Below the pieces are notes generated by a model. That model was not told the origin of the DNA, did no database searches, and saw only the letters and a list, made by a program, of their open reading frames with translations. Below, one piece after another: positions 16,810-26,184 of a stretch of DNA of 64,000 nt. The position numbers were made by a program, and so were the translations under genes. The stretch's first letter is position 1. Every line of letters begins with the position of its first letter. Source of the DNA: Sulfurimonas sp. HSL-1656 (GTDB lineage: Bacteria; Campylobacterota; Campylobacteria; Campylobacterales; Sulfurimonadaceae); assembly GCF_039645585.1 (NCBI RefSeq), contig NZ_CP147915.1, positions 682,001 to 746,000 on the forward strand, in the 5' to 3' direction.

Positions 16810-19800
16810 ATGGCGCTCAAAGTCGTAATCTCCCACAAAACCGCTTACCAGTATGACCGTTATGTGTCGCTCTCGCCGCACACCATCCGATTGCGTCCCG
16901 CGCCGCACAGCCGGACACCGATCGAGGCCTACTCGCTCAAGATCAAACCGGACAACCATTTCCTTAACTGGCAGCAGGACCCTTTTGGCAACTACCTCGC
17001 CCGCGTCGTCTTCCCGGAAAAAACGAAAGAGATGAGCATCGACGTCGAGATCATCGCCGACCTGATCACCATCAATCCCTTCGACTTCTTTGTCGACGAG
17101 TATGCGAAAAATTTCCCGTTCAAGTACAAAGCGGGGCTGAAGAAGGAGCTGCTTCCCTACCTGGAGATTACGGACAAGGGCAAAAAGCTCAAAGCGTTCA
17201 TGGATTCCCTCGACCTGAAAACGGAGCGCTCCATTATCGATTTCCTCGTCTACCTCAACATGGAAATCCACAAGTACCTCGACTATACGATCCGTCTCGA
17301 CCCCGGCGTACAGACCTGCGAGGTGACCCTGGGCAACAAGCTGGGGAGCTGCCGCGACTACGCCTGGCTCTTCGTGCAGGTGCTGCGCCACCTGGGGCTC
17401 GCGGCGCGTTTCGTCTCGGGCTACCTCGTCCAGCTGACCGCCGACGTCAAATCCCTCGACGGCCCGAGCGGCCCCGAAGCGGACTTTACGGACCTGCACG
17501 CCTGGACGGAGGTGTACGTCCCGGGCGCGGGGTGGATCGGCCTCGATGCGACCAGCGGCCTCTTCGCCGGGGAGGGGCATATCCCCCTGGCATGTACGCC
17601 GCACTACGACAGTGCCCACGCCATCGACGGCGCCACGGACAAGTGCGAAACGGAGTTCGATTACTCCAACACCGTCACGCGGATCTTCGAATCCCCGCGG
17701 GTGACCAAACCCTACCGCGACGAGCAGTGGGAAGCGATCTACAACCTCGGGTTCGAGGTCGACCGGGAGCTCGAAGCCAACGACGTGCGCCTCTCGATGG
17801 GGGGCGAGCCGACGTTCGTCTCCATTGACGACATGGAGTCCGAGCAGTGGAATACCGAGGCCGACGGCGAACACAAACGCGAACGCGCGGACGTTCTCGC
17901 CCACCGCTTGCTGGGGAGCTTCGGCAAGGGCGGCATGCTGCACTACGCCCAGGGGAAATGGTACCCGGGCGAACCGTTGCCGCGCTGGCAGAAATCGGTC
18001 ATCTGGCGCAAGGACGGCAAACCGATCTGGCGCAACCCGAATCTCTTTGCCGATATGAACGCGACCTACAGCTACACGACCGAGGATGCAAAGCGTTTCT
18101 TGGAGCTGCTCTCCCTGACGCTGGGCGTGAGTGACAAGAACATCGTCAATGCCTATGAGGACCCGGTCTACTACGTTCTCAAAGAGGCGGAGCTCCCCGT
18201 CGACGTCGATCCGGCGAAGTTCGACCTGGACGATCCGCTCGAGCGCCGCACCCTGGCGCAGCTGCTGCAGCAGGGGCTGGCCAACCCGGTCGGCTTCGTG
18301 CTGCCGCTGGGCTACGGCCAGACCCGCTGGATCACCTCCGCATGGGAGTTCCGCCGCGGCAACCTTTTCCTCAGCGCCGGGAACTCGCCGCTGGGGCTGC
18401 GGATGCCGCTGGATTCGCTGATGGAAAAACCGCACGTGGAGCTGGCGCAGAACTTCGAGCCCGACCTTTTCGCCCATGCCCCGGCACTGGGGGATTACCT
18501 CGACGACGCCCGGGCGCGCTGCGAGGCGGCGACGCCGGAGACGACGGCGGCGAACCGCTACAACGCCTTTGTACGCACCGCGATCAGTACGGAAGTGCGT
18601 GACGGTAAGCTCTACATCTTCCTGCCGCCGCTCAACCATACCGAGGCCTTCCTGGACCTCATGGCCTCCATCGAAGCGGTCGCGGCGAAGCTCAACGTCA
18701 AAGTCGTTCTCGAAGGGTACGAACCGGCCCACGACAACCGCATCGAGCGTATCAAAGTCACCCCGGACCCGGGTGTTATCGAAGTCAACATCCACCCGGC
18801 GAAGAACTGGAGCGAACTGACCGAAACGATGCTGGGGCTTTACGAGGATGCCCGCCAGTCGCGCCTGGGAACGGAAAAGTTCATGGTCGACGGCAAGCAC
18901 ACGGGTACGGGCGGGGGGAACCACGTCACGATCGGGGCGATGACGCCGCACGACAGCCCGCTGCTGCGCCGGCCGGAACTGCTGCGCAGCCTCATCACCT
19001 TCTGGCAGCACCACCCGTCGCTCTCCTACCTCTTCTCCGGCGCTTTCATCGGGCCGACGTCCCAGGCGCCGCGCGTCGACGAGGGACGGGCGGAGAACCT
19101 CTACGAGCTGGAGATCGCTTTTGCCCAGATCCCCGAAAACGGAGAGGTGCCGTACTGGCTCACCGACCGGCTTTTCCGCCATATGCTGACCGACATTACC
19201 GGCAACACCCACCGTTCCGAGTTCTGTATCGACAAGCTCTACTCGCCCGATTCGAGCACCGGCCGCCTGGGGATCCTGGAGCTGCGCGGCTTCGACATGC
19301 CTCCGCATTCGCAGATGGCCCTGATGCAGATGCTGCTGGTGCGCACGCTGGTCTCGCTCTTCTGGCGCAAGCCCTACCGCCACAAGCTGGTCCGGTGGGG
19401 AACGCAGCTGCACGACAAGTTCCTGCTGGAACACTACGTCAAAGAGGACATCGCGGATATCGTCCGTTTCCTGAACTCCGAGGGGTACCCCTTCGAGCTG
19501 GACTGGTTCGACCCCTTCTTCGAGTTCCGCTTCCCGCTCTACGGTATGGCGACGGTGGAGAACGTCCACCTCGAACTGCGCGCGGCCATCGAGCCGTGGC
19601 ATGTCCTGGGCGAGGAGAGCGGTTCGCAGGGGACGTCGCGCTACGTCGATTCGTCGCTCGAGCGTGTCCAGGTGAAGGTGAACAACTTCGTCCCCGAACG
19701 CTACGTGCTCACCTGTAACGGCGTCGCGGTCCCGCTCAGCCCGACGGGCATCGAGGGCGAGTTCGTCGCCGGGGTCAAGTACAAGGCGTGGCAGCCGTGG

Positions 19801-20181
19801 TCGGCGCTGCACCCGACCATCGGGGTTGATACCCCGCTCAGCTTCGACGTCGTCGACCGCTGGAACCAGCGCTCCATCGGCGGGATGACCTACTATGTCT
19901 CCCACCCCGGCGGGCGCAGCTACGACACCTTCCCCGTCAACAGCTACGAGGCGGAATCGCGCCGCATCAACCGTTTCTGGGGCTTCAACCATACGCAGGG
20001 AAGCGTTGATGAGGTGCCGACCCATGTCGTCGAACAGACACTGCCTTCAAAAGAGGGAGAGACGACGCGCAAGGTGGCCGAGAAGCATGCCGGCGACAAG
20101 ATCTTTGTCTTCCAGGAGCTGCCGCGCAGTGCGGAGTACCCGCACACGCTCGACCTCAGACGGAAGTGGACCAGGGTGTAA
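16810..20181 (+). CDS. Transglutaminase-like protein fused to DUF2126 putative amidoligase
   Basis: The 1123-residue protein starts at ATG 16810 (AAGG upstream). Residues 1-80 form the beta-rich domain that precedes bacterial transglutaminase folds. Residues about 150-260 are the cysteine-protease-like transglutaminase core with Cys181 (GSCRDYAW), His230 (DLHAWTEVY) and Asp246 (GLDATSG). From about residue 317 the DUF2126 region begins (LSMGGEPTFVS) and carries GKHTGTGGGNHVTIG (about 695) and ILELRGFDMPPHSQMALMQ (about 823). Pfam describes it as a putative amidoligase. A ligase and a thiol peptidase or transferase in one chain suggest making and cleaving amide or isopeptide bonds. It is the first gene of a three-gene operon. 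The substrate is unknown. Confidence 0.88.
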   Translation: MALKVVISHKTAYQYDRYVSLSPHTIRLRPAPHSRTPIEAYSLKIKPDNHFLNWQQDPFGNYLARVVFPEKTKEMSIDVEIIADLITINPFDFFVDEYAKNFPFKYKAGLKKELLPYLEITDKGKKLKAFMDSLDLKTERSIIDFLVYLNMEIHKYLDYTIRLDPGVQTCEVTLGNKLGSCRDYAWLFVQVLRHLGLAARFVSGYLVQLTADVKSLDGPSGPEADFTDLHAWTEVYVPGAGWIGLDATSGLFAGEGHIPLACTPHYDSAHAIDGATDKCETEFDYSNTVTRIFESPRVTKPYRDEQWEAIYNLGFEVDRELEANDVRLSMGGEPTFVSIDDMESEQWNTEADGEHKRERADVLAHRLLGSFGKGGMLHYAQGKWYPGEPLPRWQKSVIWRKDGKPIWRNPNLFADMNATYSYTTEDAKRFLELLSLTLGVSDKNIVNAYEDPVYYVLKEAELPVDVDPAKFDLDDPLERRTLAQLLQQGLANPVGFVLPLGYGQTRWITSAWEFRRGNLFLSAGNSPLGLRMPLDSLMEKPHVELAQNFEPDLFAHAPALGDYLDDARARCEAATPETTAANRYNAFVRTAISTEVRDGKLYIFLPPLNHTEAFLDLMASIEAVAAKLNVKVVLEGYEPAHDNRIERIKVTPDPGVIEVNIHPAKNWSELTETMLGLYEDARQSRLGTEKFMVDGKHTGTGGGNHVTIGAMTPHDSPLLRRPELLRSLITFWQHHPSLSYLFSGAFIGPTSQAPRVDEGRAENLYELEIAFAQIPENGEVPYWLTDRLFRHMLTDITGNTHRSEFCIDKLYSPDSSTGRLGILELRGFDMPPHSQMALMQMLLVRTLVSLFWRKPYRHKLVRWGTQLHDKFLLEHYVKEDIADIVRFLNSEGYPFELDWFDPFFEFRFPLYGMATVENVHLELRAAIEPWHVLGEESGSQGTSRYVDSSLERVQVKVNNFVPERYVLTCNGVAVPLSPTGIEGEFVAGVKYKAWQPWSALHPTIGVDTPLSFDVVDRWNQRSIGGMTYYVSHPGGRSYDTFPVNSYEAESRRINRFWGFNHTQGSVDEVPTHVVEQTLPSKEGETTRKVAEKHAGDKIFVFQELPRSAEYPHTLDLRRKWTRV

Positions 20182-22674
20182 ATGGGCATTTTCGACCGAT
20201 ATTTTTCCGAAAGCTCCTTCGACGAGATGGTCGATGCGCAGCATCAGTGCCGTCCGCACTGGCAGACGATCTGCGACCAGATCGAGGCGGCCGGTATCGA
20301 GGGGCTGAAAGCCAAACAGGCCGAAATTGACTGGAGCCTGGAAGAGAACGGCGTTACCTATAACGTCTACGACACGCCCGACGGCGTCAGCAAGCGGCGC
20401 TGGACCCTCGATCCCATCCCCTTTGTCGTCACGCAGACGGAGTGGCAGGAGGTTGTGCGGGGGCTGCGCCAGCGTGCGAAGCTCTTCGACCTGGTCCTGC
20501 GGGATATCTACGGCGACCAGCACCTGCTGCGGCAGGGGATCCTCCCCGCCGAAGTCGTTTATGCGCACAAGGGGTACGCGCCGGAGATGTTCGGCTTCGG
20601 GAACAAAAAGGATTTCGAGCTCTTCTTCTACGCAACCGACATGGCGCGCGGGCCTGATGGCAAGTTCTGGGTCGTCAATGACCGCATCCAGGCCCCGTCG
20701 GGGCTGGGCTATGCCGTCGAAAACCGCCTGAGCATGAACATCATCGCCAAGTCGCTCTACCCCGGGGTGCACACCCGACGGCTGGCCGGCTTCATCGACG
20801 AGATGAAGGCGATGATCGACCGCCTCAGCGGCGGCGACCGCTCCAAGGCGGCCCTGCTGACGCCCGGGCCGCACAATGAAACCTACTTCGAGCACGCCTA
20901 CCTCAGCTCTTTGCTGGAGATCAGCCTCGTGCAGGGGGAAGATATGCTGGCCAAGGACGGGGCGCTGTGGCTCAAGAACCTGAGCGGCCTGACACGGATC
21001 AACACCCTGCTGCGCCGTGTGGACGACCGCTACTGCGACCCGCTGGAACTCAAAAACGACTCGCACCTCGGGGTCGCGGGGCTCGTCGACGCCGCGCGCC
21101 GGGAGAACCTGGCGATGATCAACCCCGTCGGCAGCGGTATCCTCGAGAACCTCGGCTTCAACCCCTTTATGAAAAACATCGCGCAGTTCTTCCTCGACGA
21201 GGAGCTGATCCTGCCGCAGATCGCCACCTGGTGGTGCGGGCAGCCGGGCGAGCTCGAGTACGTCCTCGAACACCTCGATTCGCTCATCGTCAAGCACATC
21301 GACCGGACCGAAACGGCCCAGGTCTACGTCGGCAGAAAGATGGACGCCCCGGCGCTCGACGCCCTGCGGAAACGCCTGCAGGAGTTCCCGCACCTCTACG
21401 TGGCGCAGGAGGAGATCGGCTTTTCCACCGTGCCGTACTTTACCGGGGAGTCCGTCGAACCGCGCAACGCCGTCATCCGCTCCTACGCCTTCAAGCGGGG
21501 CAGCAAATACTGGGTGATGAACGGCGGGCTTGTGCGCGTCGCCTCGCAGAAAGACGCCTTCCTGATCTCGTCGCAGAAAGGGGGGACCAGCAAGGACCTC
21601 TGGATCGTCGGCGAGGAGGAGGAGCGCGCGCCGAGCAACCCCTTCAAGCAGCTGCCGTGCATCGACGCCTCCATCGACCAGATCCCGACAAGACGCGCGG
21701 AGAACCTCTTTTGGCTCGGACGCTACCTCTCAAGGGCGATCGTGACGACGCGCCTGATCCGCTATGCCGTCAAGCGCCTCATCAATGTCTACCGCGACGA
21801 GTCGTACGCCTCGGCGGAGTCGCAGCACCAGCTGCTGCGCGCGATCACGCATATGACGATGACCTACCCGGGTTTCCTGAACAAGAAAACCGCCGAAAAG
21901 CTGCTGGACAACCCGATGAAAGAGATCATCTCCGTACTCAAAGAGTACAGCCGGATCGGGTCGCTCTCCTTTACGCTGTCGATGCTCTCGGGGGCGAACA
22001 TCAGCATCAAAAATCTGCTGGGCATCGAGGCGTGGAAGCTCTTTGACAAGCTCCAGTGGGAGTGGCAGACCTTCTGCAGCGCCAATACCCGGATGAACCG
22101 CACCATCGTCAACGAGATGGACAAGCTGCATATCAACCTGCTGGCCTACAAGGAGCTCGTCGAGGAGAGCATGTTCCGCGAGCAGGGGCTGGTGCTGTAT
22201 GATATCGGCTACCGGATCGAGAGCGTCCAGCTGCTCATCTCGAAGGCGCGCTCGCTGCTCTGTCCGCGCCAGGAGAAGGCCACGGAGTATGAACTGCTCG
22301 AGGCGCTGCTCAACACCTGCGAAAGCTTCAACGCCTACCGTGCCCATTACCGCAGCGCCCTGCAGCTTGAGAACGTCATCGAGTTCCTGCTGCTCAACCC
22401 GCAGTATCCCAAATCGCTGACCTACCAGACCCAGAAGCTGCTCTCGGACCTCAAAGACCTTCCGAAGTCGCGTACCCACCTCACCGAGTACGAGGCGCCG
22501 ATCTTCCAGGCCTATTCGCGCCTGAAACTTGCGACGGCACAGGCGCTGTTGACCTATGAGGAGTCCGACGGCGTCTACAAGGAGCTCGATACGCTGCTTT
22601 CGGATCTCTCCGATCTCTTTATGAAAGCGTCCGACGAGTTCTCCAAAACCTACTTCTCCCATTATGACGAGTGA
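20182..22674 (+). CDS. Circularly permuted ATP-grasp fused to alpha-E domain
   Basis: The 830-residue protein directly follows the previous stop with no spacer. Residues about 30-480 match the circularly permuted ATP-grasp family (COG2308, DUF404/407), with LTPGPHNETYFEHAYL, LLRRVDDRYCDP and NPVGSGILEN. Residues about 500-830 are the all-helical alpha-E domain (DUF403, COG2307), starting RRAENLFWLGRYLSRA (504-519). ATP-grasp enzymes activate a carboxylate as acyl phosphate and couple it to an amine or thiol; alpha-E is its usual partner, here fused. The minus-strand operon keeps both as separate proteins. The reaction is predicted, not known. Confidence 0.88.
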   Translation: MGIFDRYFSESSFDEMVDAQHQCRPHWQTICDQIEAAGIEGLKAKQAEIDWSLEENGVTYNVYDTPDGVSKRRWTLDPIPFVVTQTEWQEVVRGLRQRAKLFDLVLRDIYGDQHLLRQGILPAEVVYAHKGYAPEMFGFGNKKDFELFFYATDMARGPDGKFWVVNDRIQAPSGLGYAVENRLSMNIIAKSLYPGVHTRRLAGFIDEMKAMIDRLSGGDRSKAALLTPGPHNETYFEHAYLSSLLEISLVQGEDMLAKDGALWLKNLSGLTRINTLLRRVDDRYCDPLELKNDSHLGVAGLVDAARRENLAMINPVGSGILENLGFNPFMKNIAQFFLDEELILPQIATWWCGQPGELEYVLEHLDSLIVKHIDRTETAQVYVGRKMDAPALDALRKRLQEFPHLYVAQEEIGFSTVPYFTGESVEPRNAVIRSYAFKRGSKYWVMNGGLVRVASQKDAFLISSQKGGTSKDLWIVGEEEERAPSNPFKQLPCIDASIDQIPTRRAENLFWLGRYLSRAIVTTRLIRYAVKRLINVYRDESYASAESQHQLLRAITHMTMTYPGFLNKKTAEKLLDNPMKEIISVLKEYSRIGSLSFTLSMLSGANISIKNLLGIEAWKLFDKLQWEWQTFCSANTRMNRTIVNEMDKLHINLLAYKELVEESMFREQGLVLYDIGYRIESVQLLISKARSLLCPRQEKATEYELLEALLNTCESFNAYRAHYRSALQLENVIEFLLLNPQYPKSLTYQTQKLLSDLKDLPKSRTHLTEYEAPIFQAYSRLKLATAQALLTYEESDGVYKELDTLLSDLSDLFMKASDEFSKTYFSHYDE

Positions 22675-22677
22675 ACC

Positions 22678-23652
22678 ATGATCTACGATATCTTCCACGA
22701 AACGGTCTTCCATTATCAGAGCCTGGTGACCTTCAGCCACAACATCGCCCGGCTGAAGCCCAAAGAGGGGCGGGACCAGGAGCTGCTCTCCTTCCGTCTC
22801 GACGTGGAGCCGTACGCGTCGGAGATCCACTCTTTTGTCGATATGTTCGGCAATACCAACCACCACCTGCTGCTGCGCGAACCGCACACCTCGCTGACCG
22901 TGACCGGGCATTCACGGGTGCGCCGCAGGATCAAGGAGGCGGAGCGGGCGATCGAACGCATCAAGGCCGGGGCGCCCACCTATGAAAAAGCGCTGCAGCG
23001 GCTCTCAACTTTTCACGCGCGAGACATCGCTGCCAAGCAGTTCCTTTTCGCCTCCGAACTGATCCCCGTCGAGGTCGGCCCGATACGCGACTATGCCCTG
23101 GCGTCGTTCCATCCCAAGCGGAGCCTGTACGAAGCGGGCGAGGAGCTGATGGGGCGCATCTTCGATGACTTCGAGTTCAACCCCGCCTTCAGCGACCTGA
23201 CGACGCCGGTGGAGACGATTTTCGAGGAGAAAAAAGGGGTCTGCCAGGATTTCGCGCACTTCGCGATCGCCGCGCTGCGCGCCATCGGGTTGCCGGCACG
23301 CTACGTCAGCGGCTATATCGAAACCATCCCGCCCGAAGGTACCGAGAAGCTTTTCGGCGCCGACGCATCGCATGCCTGGGTCTCGTTCTACGTACCCGGA
23401 AGCGGGTGGCTTGACCTCGACCCGACGAACAACATCATCCCCCTGAAACAGCACATCGTCATGGGGCACGGCCGGGATTACAATGATATTTCGCCGCTCA
23501 AAGGGGTCGTGCGCGGCAGCGGGCAGAGCCGTCTCAGCGTCCGTGTGGATGTGCGGCGCGCCGCTTTGGAAGAGGCGGAAGAGACCGCCGCTCCCGCCCA
23601 AACGCAGTCACAGTCACAATCACAATCGTCTTCGCCCTCCGACCCGGTCTAA
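22678..23652 (+). CDS. Transglutaminase-like protein
   Basis: The 324-residue protein has the N-terminal beta domain (about 1-85) and a transglutaminase core with all catalytic residues: Cys189 (GVCQDFAHF), His232 (ASHAWVSFY) and Asp248 (DLDPTNN). It ends with a low-complexity tail rich in alternating Gln and Ser. It is the stand-alone version of the domain that begins the operon's first gene. Such proteins are usually peptidases or acyltransferases. Its stop codon overlaps the stop of the convergent deacylase-like gene. Confidence 0.88.
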   Translation: MIYDIFHETVFHYQSLVTFSHNIARLKPKEGRDQELLSFRLDVEPYASEIHSFVDMFGNTNHHLLLREPHTSLTVTGHSRVRRRIKEAERAIERIKAGAPTYEKALQRLSTFHARDIAAKQFLFASELIPVEVGPIRDYALASFHPKRSLYEAGEELMGRIFDDFEFNPAFSDLTTPVETIFEEKKGVCQDFAHFAIAALRAIGLPARYVSGYIETIPPEGTEKLFGADASHAWVSFYVPGSGWLDLDPTNNIIPLKQHIVMGHGRDYNDISPLKGVVRGSGQSRLSVRVDVRRAALEEAEETAAPAQTQSQSQSQSSSPSDPV

Positions 23653-24581
23653 TGGATCTTGGCGATGCGGTAGGCCACTGCATTCTCGAAGATCAGCGAA
23701 TGCATGTAGGTACAGGTGATCATCCCGTCGCAGGGGGCGAGGAAACGGTGGACGACCTCGCCCTCCAGGGCATGCACGATCTTGCCGATCGTCTCATCTT
23801 TTGAGACCGTCATCCCCGGTTTCTTTGTCGGGATAAAGATCCCGCTATGGGGGCTCTGGACGACCTCGATGCGTTCGCGCGTCACCACCGTCGAATCGTA
23901 CCCGTTGAAGGTCTCGTACCGGATGATGCCGCTGTTGTTCAGGAAGTTGATGAGGCTGTCGAGAATGACCCGGGCGGACTCGGGATCGATCAGGGGCTGG
24001 TGCGGACAGATGACGGAACACGCCTTGGAGCCCCAGAGCTGCCAGTTGTACTGCAGCGACACTGTTTCGATGGATTCGGGCTCGCGGTGGTGGATGATCC
24101 TGAGCCCGAGCCTGCGCGCACTCTCGATATCCTCGTAGCCGGTCTTGTAGAGCTTGACGTAGGGCAGGCAGGTGGCGAGGTCGGAGCGGGTCTCGAGGAC
24201 GATACCGTAGTCGTAGCCCTGGATCGCTTCAAAGAGCTTGTGCGCGATGCGCTGCGTCGTCTCCCCCAGGCCGTAGCCGGGGAACATCATGTTGATGTCG
24301 GTCTTGTCCAGGGGCCAGAAGCGTTCGTTGATATTGAGCGCGTAGTGGTTGACGGAGGGGATGACGAGGATGTCGCCGAGGATCTTCCCGGTACCGAGTT
24401 TGTTGCGCAGGAAGTCGACGAGTTTCGACGCGCTGTAGAGCGGCAGGGTCGTCGCCCCCTCCATGGCGCCGACGACGGCGACGCTCGGGGCCTCGGGGTC
24501 GCTGCCTTCGAAGAGGTAGCCCTCGACGAGCATCGGCGCGCGGCTGAGGGATTCGAGTTTCAGGATCTCAATTTTTTTCAT
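23649..24581 (-). CDS. AstE/AspA-family deacylase paralog lacking zinc ligands
   Basis: The 310-residue protein aligns with its upstream neighbour, a COG3608-type zinc deacylase, over the whole length, including the C-terminal beta domain (APCDGMI). The metal site is gone: the HGDE motif is MEGA (His to Met40, Glu to Ala43) and the later DIHSS is LETRS (His to Glu130). The catalytic Glu segment VVEMG is also not conserved. It is therefore probably a pseudoenzyme, perhaps the regulatory half of a heteromer with the active copy. I start it at the ATG at 24579-24581, 14 bases inside the upstream gene. It is the last gene of its operon. Confidence 0.75.
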   Translation of the reverse strand: MKKIEILKLESLSRAPMLVEGYLFEGSDPEAPSVAVVGAMEGATTLPLYSASKLVDFLRNKLGTGKILGDILVIPSVNHYALNINERFWPLDKTDINMMFPGYGLGETTQRIAHKLFEAIQGYDYGIVLETRSDLATCLPYVKLYKTGYEDIESARRLGLRIIHHREPESIETVSLQYNWQLWGSKACSVICPHQPLIDPESARVILDSLINFLNNSGIIRYETFNGYDSTVVTRERIEVVQSPHSGIFIPTKKPGMTVSKDETIGKIVHALEGEVVHRFLAPCDGMITCTYMHSLIFENAVAYRIAKIH

Positions 24582-25524
24582 CGTGCACTCCGAAAATCCG
24601 TGCGAGCAGGGAACCCTCGTAGACGACGGGGTATTCGCGCAGGGTGAACAGAACACCGCCGTTGGGGGCGTAGAGGGACTCGCGTACCGTGCCGCTGAGC
24701 GGGTCGACGATATCGCCGATCCACTGCCCCGTTTCGATCACTTCGCAGTGGTCGAGGGCCGGGACGAAGAGGCCCGCGGCGGGGGCGTTGATGTAAAAGA
24801 CGTCTCCGACCTCGGACGAGAACGATTCGCGGACCTTGAACTCCGTCGGGGTCTCGATGATCCCCTCTTGTTGCATCAGGTTCAAGATCCCTCGCAGCAG
24901 CTGGCGTCCGTAGGCTTTGGTGAGGCGCATGCCGACGCCCATCTCGACAACGAGGGTCTTCGTGCCGCGGGAGTTCATGGTGTGCGAGAAGGTCGCCTCG
25001 AGCACCGTGACCGCATCATGGATCCAGATGAAGTCGCAGTTGAGCTGTTTGGCCAGCGGGAGCGTCGCCTCCGAGAACTCCTTGTTGATGCGGATCTGCG
25101 GGATCTCGCGCAAAAAGATGTTGGAGGAGTGGATGTCGATAGCGATATCGCTGCCTTCGACGTCCTCGGCCAGGGCATGGACCAGCTGTGCGGGCAGGAA
25201 ATCGTTGCGCGCCCCCGGGAAGGCGCGGTTGAGGTCGATCTCGTAGAGGGGGAAGCCCCGGATGATCGTATCGACCCCCAGGGAATTGACGGCCGGGTAG
25301 AGGTCCACGGTCCCCCGCAATGCTTCGGGGTGGTCGCGCAGCCACGCGGCCAGAAGGTAGATGACGAGCTGCCCTTCGAGTTCGTCGCCGTGGATGCCGC
25401 TGACGATGCTGATGCGCTTGGCATCGGCGTCGGGTTTTTCCGGTGCAAAGCGGGCACGCTGGATGCGCAGCGTTTCCCCCACCGGAAGTTCGGAAGAGAA
25501 GATTTCGGTGATATCGGGGGTCAT
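24568..25524 (-). CDS. Succinylglutamate desuccinylase/aspartoacylase-family zinc deacylase
   Basis: The 318-residue protein has an intact M14-like metal site: His45 and Glu48 in SGIHGDELEG, His132 in DIHSSN, and the catalytic Glu194 in VVEMG. Its C-terminal beta-rich domain (APAAGLF, DPLSGTV) is typical of COG3608. Family members hydrolyse amide bonds of N-acyl amino acids or trim C-terminal residues. In this operon it follows alpha-E by two bases and overlaps the inactive paralog by 14. It probably processes or removes whatever the ATP-grasp enzymes attach. The substrate is unknown. Confidence 0.85.
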   Translation of the reverse strand: MTPDITEIFSSELPVGETLRIQRARFAPEKPDADAKRISIVSGIHGDELEGQLVIYLLAAWLRDHPEALRGTVDLYPAVNSLGVDTIIRGFPLYEIDLNRAFPGARNDFLPAQLVHALAEDVEGSDIAIDIHSSNIFLREIPQIRINKEFSEATLPLAKQLNCDFIWIHDAVTVLEATFSHTMNSRGTKTLVVEMGVGMRLTKAYGRQLLRGILNLMQQEGIIETPTEFKVRESFSSEVGDVFYINAPAAGLFVPALDHCEVIETGQWIGDIVDPLSGTVRESLYAPNGGVLFTLREYPVVYEGSLLARIFGVHDEKN

Positions 25525-25526
25525 AT

Positions 25527-26183
25527 TCAGTAGACGACCAGGTCGTCGATGAGGGCGTTGATGGCGTCGAGGTTGGCCTCTTCGTCCGTGCGGGAGATGG
25601 CCAGCTTGGCCTCGGGCGCAATCTTCTGCGCCGTCTGGAGAATCGTATTGAGGTACTCGATGGGCTCTTCACCGTCTTTGCCGTGGCGCAGGTGAAGGTC
25701 GACTTTCTCGATCAGTTTGCCCAGGCGGACAAAGTGGTCGCTTTTGGTACGGATCAGTCCGCGGTTCATGCTGCCCCAGATCTCGTTGATGAGGGAGAGG
25801 GCGTCGTCGACGAAACGGTAGTCGACATAGACGGCGCTTTTTGACGCATGGTCGAAGAGCTCGGCGAGGTGGATCGTCTCACCGAAGGCGTCCGTGTCGA
25901 TGTAGGCCCGGGAGATGATCGCGTTTTCGCGGGCGAAACGCATGATCTCCGCCAGGTTCGAGGGGTGGTCGCCGAAGATGGCGTTGTCAAGGAATTGGGA
26001 GGCGTTGACGTACTCAAGATCGATCTCGAGCTTCTCGAAATAACGCTTTCCGGCGTTCACGTCCGTGTCGATGACGCAGTCGAAGATGTGGATGACATCG
26101 ACGAGAGTGCTCTCGACCCGCTCCAGGTGGCGTCCGAACCAGTAAAGATTGGTGGCGACGTTGGTACTCAGCAGTTGATCCAT
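25527..26183 (-). CDS. Alpha-E domain protein (DUF403)
   Basis: This 218-residue all-helical protein has the alpha-E signature VATNLYWFGRHLERVESTL at residues 9-27, then helices rich in conserved Arg, Glu and Asp (FARENAIISRAYI, INEIWGSMNRGL). It has no membrane segment. It lies one base after the separate ATP-grasp gene and two before the deacylase gene. Alpha-E proteins accompany circularly permuted ATP-grasp enzymes almost invariably; the biochemical role is unknown. It is a close paralog of the gene at 27813-28634. Confidence 0.87.
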   Translation of the reverse strand: MDQLLSTNVATNLYWFGRHLERVESTLVDVIHIFDCVIDTDVNAGKRYFEKLEIDLEYVNASQFLDNAIFGDHPSNLAEIMRFARENAIISRAYIDTDAFGETIHLAELFDHASKSAVYVDYRFVDDALSLINEIWGSMNRGLIRTKSDHFVRLGKLIEKVDLHLRHGKDGEEPIEYLNTILQTAQKIAPEAKLAISRTDEEANLDAINALIDDLVVY

Positions 26184-26184
26184 C

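Noticed and set aside
16789-20025. Long open frame (1078 codons) antisense to the transglutaminase-DUF2126 gene
   Set aside because: It is rich in Arg, Asp and Val without domains, as expected for the mirror of a GC-rich gene. The sense strand shows catalytic motifs.
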